Counted from the stretch's first letter, positions 1 through 7,937 are shown. The stretch: 64,000 nucleotides of DNA from Pedobacter hiemivivus (GCF_004331685.1 NZ_SJSM01000010.1:123415-187414), one strand, 5' to 3'. The notes: generated by a model not told the origin, from the sequence alone. Translations and numbers: made by a program.

Positions 1-96
1 AAAACAGACACGACCAAAACAAGAAAAGAATTGAGGCAGGAACGTCGCGAACAACGGAAAAAAGAAAAAGAACAGGAGAAGGCAAAACAGCTGTAA
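1..96 (+). CDS. C-terminal end of an unidentified protein (partial)
   Basis: The first 31 codons before a TAA stop encode an extremely charged tail, rich in Lys, Arg, Glu and Gln, with no hydrophobic stretch. The reading frame is open from the window edge. Only five bases separate its stop from the hpt start, so it probably shares a transcript with hpt. Nothing in this tail identifies the protein family; a charged, probably disordered or helical C-terminus is all that can be said. Confidence 0.5.
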   Translation, partial: KTDTTKTRKELRQERREQRKKEKEQEKAKQL

Positions 97-101
97 GTAA
101 T

Positions 102-659
102 ATGAACAATATTGAAATAGAGGATAGAACCTTTGAAATTCTTTTAGAGAACCACACCATCAGCAAACGGACCCGTTTAATCGGTATACAAATCAATGTT
201 GACTACGAAAAAAGATGTCCCGTATTTATTGGTGTATTAAATGGTAGCTTTTTATTTATGGCCGATCTGCTGAAGGAGGTCGAGATTCCTTGTGAAATTG
301 GCTTCATTAGAGTTTCCTCCTATGAAGGTGCCGAAAGCAGTGGAAGCATAAAAGAAGCATTTGGGCTACCAGACAACCTGCACAATCGAGACATCATCAT
401 TGTGGAAGATATTGTAGATAGCGGCCTTACACTCAATTACGTCATTAACGAGATCCAGAAGCAAGTCCCTGCATCAGTTAAAGTGTGCAGCCTTTTATTC
501 AAACCTGCAGCCTTAAAAGTGCCAATAAAAGAGCTTGAATACGTAGGTTTTGAAATCGCAAATGAGTTTGTGGTGGGTTATGGTTTAGACTATGTCGGGC
601 TTGGCCGAAACCTAAAAGATATCTACAGAGAGAAAACTGTTCTCTCTCCCTTACCTTAA
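102..659 (+). CDS. hpt: hypoxanthine phosphoribosyltransferase
   Basis: Purine salvage enzyme that transfers ribose 5-phosphate from PRPP to hypoxanthine or guanine, giving IMP or GMP in the cytoplasm. The 185-residue length is normal for bacterial Hpt. The PRPP-binding signature VEDIVDSGLTL is at residues 101-111, and the PVFIGVLNGSF segment near residues 40-50 matches the first PRPP-loop region of the family. The ATG at 102 follows the upstream stop by five bases. The next gene, psd, starts 58 bases downstream on the same strand, so the two may be cotranscribed. Family assignment is firm; preference between hypoxanthine and guanine cannot be read from sequence alone. Confidence 0.93.
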   Translation: MNNIEIEDRTFEILLENHTISKRTRLIGIQINVDYEKRCPVFIGVLNGSFLFMADLLKEVEIPCEIGFIRVSSYEGAESSGSIKEAFGLPDNLHNRDIIIVEDIVDSGLTLNYVINEIQKQVPASVKVCSLLFKPAALKVPIKELEYVGFEIANEFVVGYGLDYVGLGRNLKDIYREKTVLSPLP

Positions 660-717
660 ATGTAATTTTTTTTTCACAATTTTGTGAAAACATACATCTT
701 AATATCAATCTATATCA

Positions 718-1377
718 ATGACCATACACAAAGAAGGTTACACCACCATTGCATTATCTGTCCTTTTCATATTTATTTTGAATGCTGTCGTTTCTTATAA
801 ATTTGATGACGTAACCTGGTTGAGGTGGCTAATCTACATTTTCTCGTTTTCTCTTTTCGTTATTGTTTTACAGTTTTTTAGAAACCCATCCCGCACATTT
901 ACTAGCGGAGAAAACCTGGTGATCTGCCCTGCAGATGGAAAAGTTGTTGTAATAGAAGAAACTGAAGAAGGCGAATATTTTAAAGACAAAAGATTACAGG
1001 TATCTATATTTATGTCGCCTGTAAACGTACACATCAACAGAAATCCTATCTCTGGTGTTGTTAAATTTTTCAAATACCACCCAGGCAAGTATTTAGCAGC
1101 ATGGAACCCTAAATCGTCTACAGAAAACGAGAGGACTACAGTAGTTGTAGAGCATAAAAATGGTACACCTGTATTGTTCAGACAAATTGCAGGAGCACTT
1201 GCGAGAAGAATCGTTTGGTATGTAAAAGAAGGTGATAAAGTTGAGCAGTCTAAAGAGTTTGGGTTTATAAAATTCGGCTCGAGGGTTGACATATTCCTAC
1301 CTATTGGCACCAAAGTAAATCTGGAGTTAAATCAGGTTGTAAAAGGCGGAATTACTGTACTAGCCGAGCTTGCATAA
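718..1377 (+). CDS. psd: phosphatidylserine decarboxylase proenzyme (short type)
   Basis: Makes phosphatidylethanolamine by decarboxylating phosphatidylserine at the inner membrane. The protein has 219 residues, as in the short PSD-A subfamily. Two hydrophobic segments (about residues 9-26 and 36-54) precede the catalytic domain. The self-cleavage site is the Gly-Ser pair at residues 187-188 in FIKFGSRVD; cleavage there converts the serine into the pyruvoyl cofactor and yields a large beta and a small alpha chain. The start at 718 directly follows an AT-rich gap. A rho-independent terminator follows the stop. Phosphatidylserine synthase is not next to it here. Confidence 0.93.
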   Translation: MTIHKEGYTTIALSVLFIFILNAVVSYKFDDVTWLRWLIYIFSFSLFVIVLQFFRNPSRTFTSGENLVICPADGKVVVIEETEEGEYFKDKRLQVSIFMSPVNVHINRNPISGVVKFFKYHPGKYLAAWNPKSSTENERTTVVVEHKNGTPVLFRQIAGALARRIVWYVKEGDKVEQSKEFGFIKFGSRVDIFLPIGTKVNLELNQVVKGGITVLAELA

Positions 1378-1403
1378 GCAACCATAAAAATTATCAATAA
1401 CAC

Positions 1404-1434
1404 AAAAGGCCTGGAAATGCTCCGGGCCTTTTTG
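1404..1434. terminator. rho-independent terminator after psd
   Basis: An inverted repeat (AAAAGGCCTGG / CCGGGCCTTTT with one unpaired position) around a short loop, followed by TTTG TTTG. It lies between convergent psd and the MscS gene and could serve both strands, since the left arm starts with an A run. Confidence 0.8.
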
Positions 1435-1452
1435 TTTGTATCTAGTTATATT

Positions 1453-2565
1453 TTATTTAGGGGTATCTCCTATTGATCTTTGCGTAGGATAGGCGAAGTC
1501 AGAGCGGTACTGCTTAACGATCTCCATCAGCTTAAAGTTGACCTCTTCCTTAACTTTCAAGTATTTGCTGTGATCCATATTATTTACAAGATAAACCACT
1601 TGTATATGTAACGCGAAATCGCCAAAATTATCAAATGTAGCATAACCATCCTTCGTGTCGGGATGTGCCGTTAGAAAGTCTCCAATGGCCTTTATGATCA
1701 ATTTAATATCGGCTGCATCTGTTTCATAAGTTATCCCGATAAAGAAATTTACTCTACGGTAGTTTCTCAAGGTTACATTTTCAAGCACACCGTCAATCAT
1801 CGCCCTGTTAGGGATAACAATTGTTGTTTTATCAGGACTAATCAACCAGGTACTTCTAAAGCCGACCTTATCTATCGTTCCTTCGATACCATCTACTTTA
1901 ACCACATCACCAACCGTGAAAGGTTTATCCAGAAATATAGTGAAGGATCCAATTAGGTTCTCCAGACTTTCTTTTGCAGCTAATGCGATCGCAATACCGC
2001 CAATTCCCAAACCGGTAATCAGGGTAAGAACATTGATCTCGAAAACAAAACCAAGCAGGACAAAGAAACCTAAAAAACAAATCAAGGTCTTGGTCAGCTC
2101 TTTTAAGAATGGCACCAATTGATCGTCCGTCCTATTATTGGTTATTGCCGCTCTATGCTTCAATACAAACGCGATAAAATCAATAATCCTTAAGATGATC
2201 CAGAAAATAGACAGGATGATCAGGAATAGAAATACCTTATCCAGGCAATCACCAATCGTAACTTCTATTTTTGTTTTAGATCTGTGCCACAATACCGTAT
2301 CGAGCGGATGGGTTAAATGATTGACAGCAAGATAAATCGTACAAAAAGAAATAAATGACTCTATCGGTTTTAGCAGAAGCGCGGCAAAAGTATCTCCATT
2401 AACCTCTGCTGCAAACTTTTCAAATATTTTAAAAAGACCATGGCTAATTAACTTGGAAACCAATCTTTTAAACAGTAGTCCAAGTAAAATAATCCCCACA
2501 AAAAAACAGTATTGCTTAACTGTATTTCCCCAGAAAATCTGTTCAAAAAATTGATTGTCCATCAT
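1453..2565 (-). CDS. mechanosensitive ion channel, MscS family
   Basis: Small-conductance mechanosensitive channel that releases solutes during osmotic down-shock. The 370 residues show several hydrophobic segments in the first 200, then the pore-lining helix motif with spaced Gly and Ala (GLGIGGIAIALAAKESLENL, about residues 184-203). The soluble beta domain follows (PFTVGDVVKVDG, a typical MscS stretch) and then a C-terminal alpha/beta domain. Two Met codons are adjacent at the start (2565 and 2562) and cannot be separated. It starts 2 bases after the glutamate dehydrogenase stop, so the two are probably cotranscribed. Extra N-terminal helices make it longer than E. coli MscS (286 residues). 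Confidence 0.88.
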   Translation of the reverse strand: MMDNQFFEQIFWGNTVKQYCFFVGIILLGLLFKRLVSKLISHGLFKIFEKFAAEVNGDTFAALLLKPIESFISFCTIYLAVNHLTHPLDTVLWHRSKTKIEVTIGDCLDKVFLFLIILSIFWIILRIIDFIAFVLKHRAAITNNRTDDQLVPFLKELTKTLICFLGFFVLLGFVFEINVLTLITGLGIGGIAIALAAKESLENLIGSFTIFLDKPFTVGDVVKVDGIEGTIDKVGFRSTWLISPDKTTIVIPNRAMIDGVLENVTLRNYRRVNFFIGITYETDAADIKLIIKAIGDFLTAHPDTKDGYATFDNFGDFALHIQVVYLVNNMDHSKYLKVKEEVNFKLMEIVKQYRSDFAYPTQRSIGDTPK

Positions 2566-2567
2566 AA

Positions 2568-3794
2568 TTATACCAATTGTTTTAATGCAATTTCAAATGC
2601 TGTTTTAGATAACTGTGTGCGCTCCGGCGACTCCTCATGGATCGCTTTCATTGCTTTATAAATCACTTGTGATGCGTCAGTAAAGATCGCATCATCGCTC
2701 ATCTCTACGTTTCTTTGCATCAAATAAGCAAAAACTCTGGCCATACCACAGTTTGAAATAAAATCAGGAATTACAGCGCAGTTGTCATCAACATGCTCCA
2801 TGATGCTTCCAAAGAAAATCTCTTTATCTGCAAAAGGAACGTTTGCACCACATGCAATTACTTCTAAGCCACCAGCGATCAACTGATCCACCTCATCTTG
2901 TTTCACGAGTCTTGATGCTGCCGCAGGAACAAAGATCTCTGCACCCACATTCCAGATTTGCTTACTGGCCTCTTCAAAAGAGATCAGATCAGGAGAAACC
3001 AATGTATTTCCAACTCTGTTATTAAACAAAGCTATGATCTCCTCTTTTGTAAAACCGTCCTTATTGATTAATCCGCCAACACGGTCAATAATACCGACAA
3101 TTTTTACACCATTTTGTGCCAGATAATATCCTGCCGCTGCCGCAACATTACCCCAGCCTTGAATTACCGCACTTTTACCTGCTAATTCTCCGCCCCAAAT
3201 GCTATAAAAATGCGCAATCGATTCTGCTACACCGTAGCCAGTAATCATGTCTGCAACTTTATATTTCCTTTTGATATCTGGCGTGTAGTTTAAATCTTCC
3301 AGCACTTTGGATACACCATAGCGCAATTGACCAATCTGATGAATACGCTCATTTTCTCTGGCCTGGTAATGTCCATTGATTACACCCTCTTGTGGGTGCC
3401 ATAAGCCATAATTCTCCGTAATTGGAATTACTTCGTGGATCTCATCAATATTTAAGTCTCCACCAGTACCATAATAGCTCTTCAGCAAAGGCATTACGGC
3501 TTTATACCAGCGTTCTAATACTTCTTTCTTTCTTGGATCAGCAGGATCAAAGTTTATCCCTGATTTAGCGCCACCTATAGGCGGGCCTGATACGGTAAAC
3601 TTTACCTCCATTGTTTTGGCTAAGGATTCAACTTCTCTTTTGTCTAATCCCTTACGCATCCTTGTACCACCACCGGCGGCACCACCACGAAGTGAATTAA
3701 TGACCACCCAGCCCTCAGCTTCAGATTCTTTATCCTTCCATTCAAAAACAATCTCCGGTCGCTTCTCTTCGAATTTTTTTAACAGTTCTTTCAT
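2568..3794 (-). CDS. Glu/Leu/Phe/Val dehydrogenase family protein
   Basis: NAD(P)-dependent oxidative deaminase of the glutamate/leucine/phenylalanine/valine dehydrogenase family, linking amino acids to 2-oxo acids. The 408-residue chain has the catalytic lysine in the glycine-rich PPIGGAKSGINFDP motif (Lys77), the catalytic aspartate in GTGGDLNIDE (Asp113), and a Rossmann segment VIQGWGNVAAAAG in the second half. Length and motifs fit a glutamate dehydrogenase, but substrate choice within the family is not certain. It is the first gene of a two-gene unit with the MscS channel, preceded by a -7 element and by the rplS terminator. Confidence 0.85.
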   Translation of the reverse strand: MKELLKKFEEKRPEIVFEWKDKESEAEGWVVINSLRGGAAGGGTRMRKGLDKREVESLAKTMEVKFTVSGPPIGGAKSGINFDPADPRKKEVLERWYKAVMPLLKSYYGTGGDLNIDEIHEVIPITENYGLWHPQEGVINGHYQARENERIHQIGQLRYGVSKVLEDLNYTPDIKRKYKVADMITGYGVAESIAHFYSIWGGELAGKSAVIQGWGNVAAAAGYYLAQNGVKIVGIIDRVGGLINKDGFTKEEIIALFNNRVGNTLVSPDLISFEEASKQIWNVGAEIFVPAAASRLVKQDEVDQLIAGGLEVIACGANVPFADKEIFFGSIMEHVDDNCAVIPDFISNCGMARVFAYLMQRNVEMSDDAIFTDASQVIYKAMKAIHEESPERTQLSKTAFEIALKQLV

Positions 3795-3816
3795 TATTAT
3801 ATTAAGTTAGTTGGCG

Positions 3817-3824
3817 CAAAGATA
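3817..3824 (-). promoter_or_regulatory. Bacteroidota -7 element for the dehydrogenase gene
   Basis: On the minus strand this reads TATCTTTG, matching TAnnTTTG. It lies 22 bases before the ATG at 3794. I see no well-spaced -33 TTG, so the call rests on the -7 element and its position just past the rplS terminator. Confidence 0.45.
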
Positions 3825-3831
3825 TACAAAC

Positions 3832-3863
3832 AAAAAAACCTCACCGATATGATCGGTGAGGTT
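3832..3863 (-). terminator. terminator of rplS
   Basis: A perfect 12-bp stem (AACCTCACCGAT / ATCGGTGAGGTT) with a 3-base loop. On the minus strand it is followed by a run of Ts (the A run at 3832-3838). It separates rplS from the dehydrogenase gene. A T-rich run on the other side would allow function in both directions. Confidence 0.9.
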
Positions 3864-3885
3864 AATATATTTTTTTTTAAAAGAG

Positions 3886-4233
3886 TTAGACTCTTTTAGA
3901 TTTGATACGAGCTGCTTTACCAGTCAATTCGCGCAGATAGAATAATTTCGCTCTACGAACTTTACCGTGGCTATTCACTTCAATTTTAGCGATATTAGGA
4001 GAGTTGATCGGGAATATACGTTCCACACCTACGCCATTAGACATTTTACGAACGGTAAACGTTTCGTTTGCGCCAACGCTATTACGTTGTAACACTACGC
4101 CTTGGTAAATTTGAATACGTTCTTTATTACCTTCGCGAATTTTATAGTGAACACTCACTGTATCTCCTGATTTGAATGCAGGAAACTCATTTTTTGCGAT
4201 TACCTGCTCTTCAACAAATTTTACTAAATCCAT
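3886..4233 (-). CDS. rplS: 50S ribosomal protein L19
   Basis: Ribosomal protein at the 30S-50S interface. It has 115 residues, the usual length. Typical L19 features are FKSGDTVSVHYKIREGNKERIQ (split here: FKSGDTVSVHYKI near residue 20, then the conserved Arg-rich stretch), VQRNS-type segment VVLQRNS, and the C-terminal RRAKLFYLRELTGKAARIK. It would normally follow trmD directly in the rpsP-rimM-trmD-rplS operon. Here two small HTH-like genes and two gaps of more than 200 bases separate it from trmD, so it may have its own promoter. Confidence 0.96.
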   Translation of the reverse strand: MDLVKFVEEQVIAKNEFPAFKSGDTVSVHYKIREGNKERIQIYQGVVLQRNSVGANETFTVRKMSNGVGVERIFPINSPNIAKIEVNSHGKVRRAKLFYLRELTGKAARIKSKRV

Positions 4234-4515
4234 GATTTTAAGCTATTAAGCCGACTTTTTGTTGTTTAAAATCGGACTGCAATATTAGGAATTTTATTTT
4301 AAAAATAAAAGCCTTTTTTGTTTTTTTCCACATTCTTTAACATTTCCACAAAAATAGCGCGCCACACAACCTGCTGATCATCACTATAAAATGGCGTTAT
4401 TTTTTTATCAATCCTGCTTTATCATATCGTACGCGGCTATAAATTACAAAAACTCAATGAACGTTCCTTATAGCACAACTTCAGCAAATCAATTCTTAAC
4501 AAAAAAATAAAATAA
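4234..4515. other. 282-base gap upstream of rplS
   Basis: AT-rich, no ORF of note. On the minus strand, reading toward rplS, a TAATATTG sequence (7 of 8 to TAnnTTTG) lies about 50 bases before the rplS ATG, which could be an rplS promoter. The perfect palindrome CTTTTATTTTTAAAATAAAA-like stretch near 4290-4312 could form a weak hairpin. No RNA gene recognised. Confidence 0.35.
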
Positions 4516-4785
4516 CTAATTTTTCTTCTTTTTATAGATCAAGGATTTTAAGTCTGGTCCTTTGATCACCGAATTTTCCAAACCTCCTCGCTTCATTTTA
4601 AAAAGAATCTCCATCTTCCTCACCATTGTATAAGGGATATCGGTCACTGCATCCACTTTAATATTGCGGTAATTATGAAAGGTATTTAATGAAATCTCCA
4701 ATTCTTGAGGAATAATCTTTCTGGCTGCTGAATATTCAATAACGTTTAACCCATATAAATATTCATTAATCTTATACTTGTACAT
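4516..4785 (-). CDS. small HTH-like protein, paralog B of a tandem pair
   Basis: A basic 89-residue protein of no assigned function. It shares with the neighbouring 4820-5101 product an N-terminal YKIN motif, the block ISLNTFHNYRNI, a following DIPY, and an MExLF helix. The layout (helix, LxISLNTF turn, NYRN, then P-x-x-x-V-x-x-E-x-LF) resembles the Cro/C1 (XRE) helix-turn-helix. DNA binding is therefore an inference from pattern, not a family match. It ends in a Lys-rich tail (YKKKKN). It is 34 bases downstream of its paralog on the same strand, so the two are likely cotranscribed. Confidence 0.7.
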   Translation of the reverse strand: MYKYKINEYLYGLNVIEYSAARKIIPQELEISLNTFHNYRNIKVDAVTDIPYTMVRKMEILFKMKRGGLENSVIKGPDLKSLIYKKKKN

Positions 4786-4819
4786 GTTTAATAAAAATAA
4801 GTTAGCGGATAGATAAAAA

Positions 4820-5101
4820 TTACTTGCCTAAGCTCTCGCGTAGCATAAGCTCCTTTAATGGCTTACAACGCGTCTCTTTATTGATCAGCTCACCCATCCT
4901 CATTTCAAATAGCTTCTCGATCATTACAACCTTCTCATATGGAATATCCTGCCTGTCATTCGATAAAATATTCCGGTAATTGTGAAATGTGTTCAAAGAT
5001 ATCCCTAAAACCCTGGGAAGAATCTTTATGGCTTCCCTATATTGAGGTACTGGTAACCGTAACAAAAAATCATTGATCTTGTATTTTCTTGCTCTATTCA
5101 T
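4820..5101 (-). CDS. small HTH-like protein, paralog A of a tandem pair
   Basis: A 93-residue basic protein with the same architecture as its downstream neighbour: YKINDFL, a helix ending ILPRVLG, the identical 12-residue block ISLNTFHNYRNI, then DIPYEKV and EKLFEMRMGELI. The end of this run resembles the last helices of an XRE-type HTH domain (compare the usual ...LgvsLdeLl). No family is named with confidence. Both paralogs sit between trmD and rplS in an otherwise classical ribosomal protein operon, with a 225-base gap before and a 282-base gap after, suggesting an inserted, independently expressed unit. Confidence 0.72.
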   Translation of the reverse strand: MNRARKYKINDFLLRLPVPQYREAIKILPRVLGISLNTFHNYRNILSNDRQDIPYEKVVMIEKLFEMRMGELINKETRCKPLKELMLRESLGK

Positions 5102-5326
5102 GGGGCGTATATTTAGTTAGTATTAAGTTGATTTGTGTTTGCACGTTAAAAACAACGGCAAATACATAGTTTTTTAGCGCGAACTTACTCAAAAAATCAC
5201 CAACACCCCACAATAAAACATTTTATTTTTTGCACAATACAGAATTTATTACGCTCAAGCATAAAAAAGAGCACAACAAAGCCCCGCCGCATAAAAACAC
5301 AGCAAAAGAAAATCTAAGAAATCACA
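5102..5326. other. 225-base gap between trmD and the HTH-like pair
   Basis: AT-rich and without a plausible ORF. It should hold the promoter of the leftward HTH-like pair. No clear TAnnTTTG element is seen, and no strong terminator hairpin for trmD. Confidence 0.3.
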
Positions 5327-6004
5327 TTAATCTTCCAAAAGATCGGGCCTACGCGTTTGCGTACGGATCAGCGCCTGGTCATGTCGCCATTCATTGATCT
5401 TTGCCTCGTGCCCACTCAGCAGAACATCAGGAACCTTATGGCCTCTCCAGTCCGCAGGTCTCGTATAAACAGGCGCATCAAGCAACTCGCCCTGAAAACT
5501 ATCAGACAATGCTGAAGTCTCATCATTCAAAACCCCTGGAATCAACCGTACAATAGCATCAACCAGCACCGCTGCCGGCAGTTCTCCTCCAGAAAGCACA
5601 TAATCCCCAATCGATATCTCGCGCGTCACAAACAGGTCTCTGATACGCTGATCTATGCCCTTATAATGCCCGCATAAAATCATGATATTTCCCTTTCCAG
5701 AAAGCTCGTTCGCAATCGTCTGGTTAAACGTTACCCCATCAGGACTCATAAAGATAACCTCATCGTAATCACGTTCGGCCTTAAGCCCCTCAATGCAGCG
5801 AGCAAAGGGCTCAATAGACATCACCATGCCACTACCACCACCGTAAGGATAATCGTCTACACTCTTTTGTTTATTAGTTGCATAATCTCTTAAATTATGA
5901 ACCATAATCTCAGCAATGCCTTTTTTTTGTGCGCGCTGAAGAATAGAATGAGCAAAAGGACTGACCAATAAATCAGGTAAAACGGATATAATGTCGAAAC
6001 GCAT
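5327..6004 (-). CDS. trmD: tRNA (guanine-N1-)-methyltransferase
   Basis: Methylates G37 at N1 in tRNAs, next to the anticodon, using S-adenosylmethionine, which prevents +1 frameshifting. The 225 residues begin MRFDIISVLPDLL and carry the trefoil-knot SAM site: DDYPYGGGSGMVM, ILCGHYKGIDQR and IGDYVLSGGELPA. All are TrmD hallmarks, and length is usual. It follows rimM by 14 bases in the rpsP-rimM-trmD order seen in most bacteria. Confidence 0.96.
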   Translation of the reverse strand: MRFDIISVLPDLLVSPFAHSILQRAQKKGIAEIMVHNLRDYATNKQKSVDDYPYGGGSGMVMSIEPFARCIEGLKAERDYDEVIFMSPDGVTFNQTIANELSGKGNIMILCGHYKGIDQRIRDLFVTREISIGDYVLSGGELPAAVLVDAIVRLIPGVLNDETSALSDSFQGELLDAPVYTRPADWRGHKVPDVLLSGHEAKINEWRHDQALIRTQTRRPDLLED

Positions 6005-6018
6005 CTTGTAAAGTTAAA

Positions 6019-6546
6019 TTAATTTGACAGATAAATATCCAATAAACCCTCTGGTAAATCCACCAATAAGGTTTCTTCCTCTTCATCAATTTCAACAATC
6101 ATATCCTCATTTAAAGGGAACATAATCTCAGTTCCTTTATATAAAACTGTTGCTACAAACTGTTGTGGATATTCATTTACTTCAAGAATTTCTCCAAGCT
6201 CTCCCTGCGTCTCATCCGAAACGGTAAAGCCTTTAAGGTCAAAATAATGAAATTCCTCGTCAGAGCGATCTGGCATTTTAGTCAATGGCAAATAGATTTT
6301 CTTCCTCACCAAAGCTTGAGCCTTATCTATATGATCGACATCGTCGAAATAGAAATTGCCCGTATTATTTGTTTGCAATTTACAGGATGACACAAAAAAC
6401 GGAACCATTTTACCATTTATCTCTGCAAAAACCACATCCAGGTCTAACAATCCCGGCTCATCATATTCAAAAAACAATTGAACTTCACCCTTTAATCCCT
6501 TAGTCTTGGTAATATACCCTATGTAAAACGCTTCTTCTTGTGTCAT
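6019..6546 (-). CDS. rimM: ribosome maturation factor RimM
   Basis: Assists late assembly of the 30S head through binding to S19. The 175 residues start with the RimM pattern (YIGYITKTKGLKGEVQLFF) and contain the PRC-barrel half with FHYFDLKGFTV and the closing LVDLPEGLLDIYL. Length is typical. It lies between rpsP and trmD. A terminator-like hairpin in the 75-base gap after rpsP could reduce its expression compared with S16. Confidence 0.95.
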   Translation of the reverse strand: MTQEEAFYIGYITKTKGLKGEVQLFFEYDEPGLLDLDVVFAEINGKMVPFFVSSCKLQTNNTGNFYFDDVDHIDKAQALVRKKIYLPLTKMPDRSDEEFHYFDLKGFTVSDETQGELGEILEVNEYPQQFVATVLYKGTEIMFPLNEDMIVEIDEEEETLLVDLPEGLLDIYLSN

Positions 6547-6563
6547 ATCTACTTAAAATAAAA

Positions 6564-6601
6564 ATAGCGAAGAATTCATTTTCATGAAATTTCTTCGCTA
6601 T
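6564..6601 (-). terminator. terminator-like hairpin between rpsP and rimM
   Basis: ATAGCGAAGAA at 6564-6574 pairs with TTCTTCGCTAT at 6591-6601. On the minus strand the stem is followed by a T-rich run. Its place inside the operon suggests partial termination (attenuation) that keeps S16 mRNA above rimM and trmD mRNA. Confidence 0.7.
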
Positions 6602-6621
6602 CCATTAGCATAAAAAAATGA

Positions 6622-7224
6622 TTATGCTTCTTCTTCTTTGCTTTCTTCAGCAGCAGGAGTTGCCTCTTCAGTAGCTGGAGCTTCTTCAGTAGCAACAGGA
6701 GCCTCATCAGCAGCAGCAGTTTCTTCAACAGCTACTTCTTCTTCAGCAACAACTTCTTCTACAACTGGTGCATTTTTAATTGCAAGAGCAGCAGCACGAT
6801 CAGCATTTTTCTTGCTTTCAGCAGCTAAAGCAGCTTTTCTAACTTCATCCTTAGATTTAGTTAAGCCGTCTTTTTTGCCTTCAATACGTCCGTCTTTTGC
6901 AGCTAACCACTCAGCGAATTTAACTTCAGCTTGTTCAGCAGTTAATGCTCCTTTTTTAACACCACCTTCTAAGTGTTTTTTGTACAAAACACCTTTGTAA
7001 GAAAGGATAGCACGACAAGTATCCGTAGGTTCAGCACCTTTGTTTACCCAGTCTAAAGTTTTATCGAAATTAAGGTCGATAGTAGCAGGATTGGTGTTTG
7101 GGTTGTAAGAACCTAAACGCTCAATAAATTTACCATCTCTTGGTGAACGGGAATCCGCTACCACTACGTGGAAAAAAGGTTTCCCTTTTTTACCGAATCT
7201 TTGCAATCTGATTTTAGTTGCCAT
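6622..7224 (-). CDS. rpsP: 30S ribosomal protein S16 with long acidic tail
   Basis: Ribosomal protein needed for 30S assembly. The first 80 or so residues are canonical S16 (KIRLQRFGKKGKPFFHVVVADSRSPRDG, quoted in parts: IRLQRFGKKGKPFFHVVVAD then SRSPRDGKFIERLGSYNP). The chain then runs to 200 residues, against about 80-90 in E. coli. The extension has a Lys/Ala-rich part and then an Ala/Glu/Val/Thr-rich low-complexity acidic tail from about residue 150. Such extensions are known in Bacteroidota S16. First gene of the rimM-trmD unit, with a well-formed promoter upstream. Confidence 0.95.
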   Translation of the reverse strand: MATKIRLQRFGKKGKPFFHVVVADSRSPRDGKFIERLGSYNPNTNPATIDLNFDKTLDWVNKGAEPTDTCRAILSYKGVLYKKHLEGGVKKGALTAEQAEVKFAEWLAAKDGRIEGKKDGLTKSKDEVRKAALAAESKKNADRAAALAIKNAPVVEEVVAEEEVAVEETAAADEAPVATEEAPATEEATPAAEESKEEEA

Positions 7225-7282
7225 TTCTTCTTTTTGTTTATGTATTCAACATAGTTCCCGGAGCTTCGTGCTTGCGGGGATG

Positions 7283-7313
7283 CAAAAGTAAGTAAAATAC
7301 TAATGATTAACAA
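7283..7313 (-). promoter_or_regulatory. Bacteroidota promoter of rpsP-rimM-trmD
   Basis: On the minus strand: TTG at 7313-7311, then 20 bases, then TACTTTTG at 7290-7283 (TAnnTTTG). The start of transcription would fall near 7276, giving a leader of about 50 bases. That leader can form a GC-rich hairpin (around 7257-7280) in a place where ribosomal protein feedback could act; the latter is speculation. Confidence 0.65.
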
Positions 7314-7385
7314 GATGCAATAATTTTAAATTCAATTAACAGAACTATTCCGTGATTTAAAGATATTTGGGCAAAACAAAATCAA

Positions 7386-7904
7386 ATGAGAATAGCCATT
7401 GACATGGATGAAGTGTTAGCTGATCCTTTAAGTAAATTCATCGAACTGTATAACCGAGACTATGATGTACCATTAGACCTCGTTCTTGAACCCGGCAACG
7501 AAATTTATCACCACGTTCCCGAACATGCCAACAACAAATGGTTCGACTACATCAATGAAAAGGGCTTTTTTAGAGATCTCCCTGTAATTGAAGGGAGTGT
7601 TGAGGCGGTCAGGAAACTACAAGAAAACCATGATGTTTACATTGTTTCTGCAGCTATGGAATTTAGAAATTCATTGGAAGACAAGCTGGATTGGCTGGCT
7701 GAGCATTTCCCTTTCATCAGCTGGAAAAATATCATTTTCTGTGGCGACAAAATTGTTAATGTCGATGTAATGATAGACGATCGCATTAAAAACTTCCAGG
7801 GTTTTAATGGCAGAAAGCTGTTGTTCTCCTCCCCACATAACCTATTGCTTACCGGTTACGAACGTGTTGATACCTGGCAACAGGTCCTAGATAAACTATT
7901 ATAA
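7386..7904 (+). CDS. 5'(3')-deoxyribonucleotidase-like HAD phosphatase
   Basis: A 172-residue HAD-superfamily hydrolase of the NT5C (5' nucleotidase, deoxy, cytosolic type C) family, expected to dephosphorylate (deoxy)ribonucleoside monophosphates. The nucleophile motif is at the very start, MRIAIDMDEVLAD, with Asp6 as the expected nucleophile and Asp8 as the acid/base. The motif II serine is in YIVSAAM, and the metal-binding acidic pair is in NVDVMIDDR. Single gene, facing pfkA across a shared bidirectional terminator. The NT5C assignment is good; the substrate is not determined. Confidence 0.82.
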   Translation: MRIAIDMDEVLADPLSKFIELYNRDYDVPLDLVLEPGNEIYHHVPEHANNKWFDYINEKGFFRDLPVIEGSVEAVRKLQENHDVYIVSAAMEFRNSLEDKLDWLAEHFPFISWKNIIFCGDKIVNVDVMIDDRIKNFQGFNGRKLLFSSPHNLLLTGYERVDTWQQVLDKLL

Positions 7905-7905
7905 T

Positions 7906-7937
7906 AAAAAAGGGGTCGGTTAACCGACCCCTTTAAG
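7906..7937. terminator. bidirectional terminator between nucleotidase gene and pfkA
   Basis: A perfect 26-base palindrome (AAAGGGGTCGGTT / AACCGACCCCTTT, 7909-7934), with an A run before and Ts after. It ends both convergent genes. Confidence 0.88.

Noticed and set aside
6638..7000. 120-codon + strand ORF of Ala and Ser
   Set aside because: Antisense of the low-complexity tail of rpsP.
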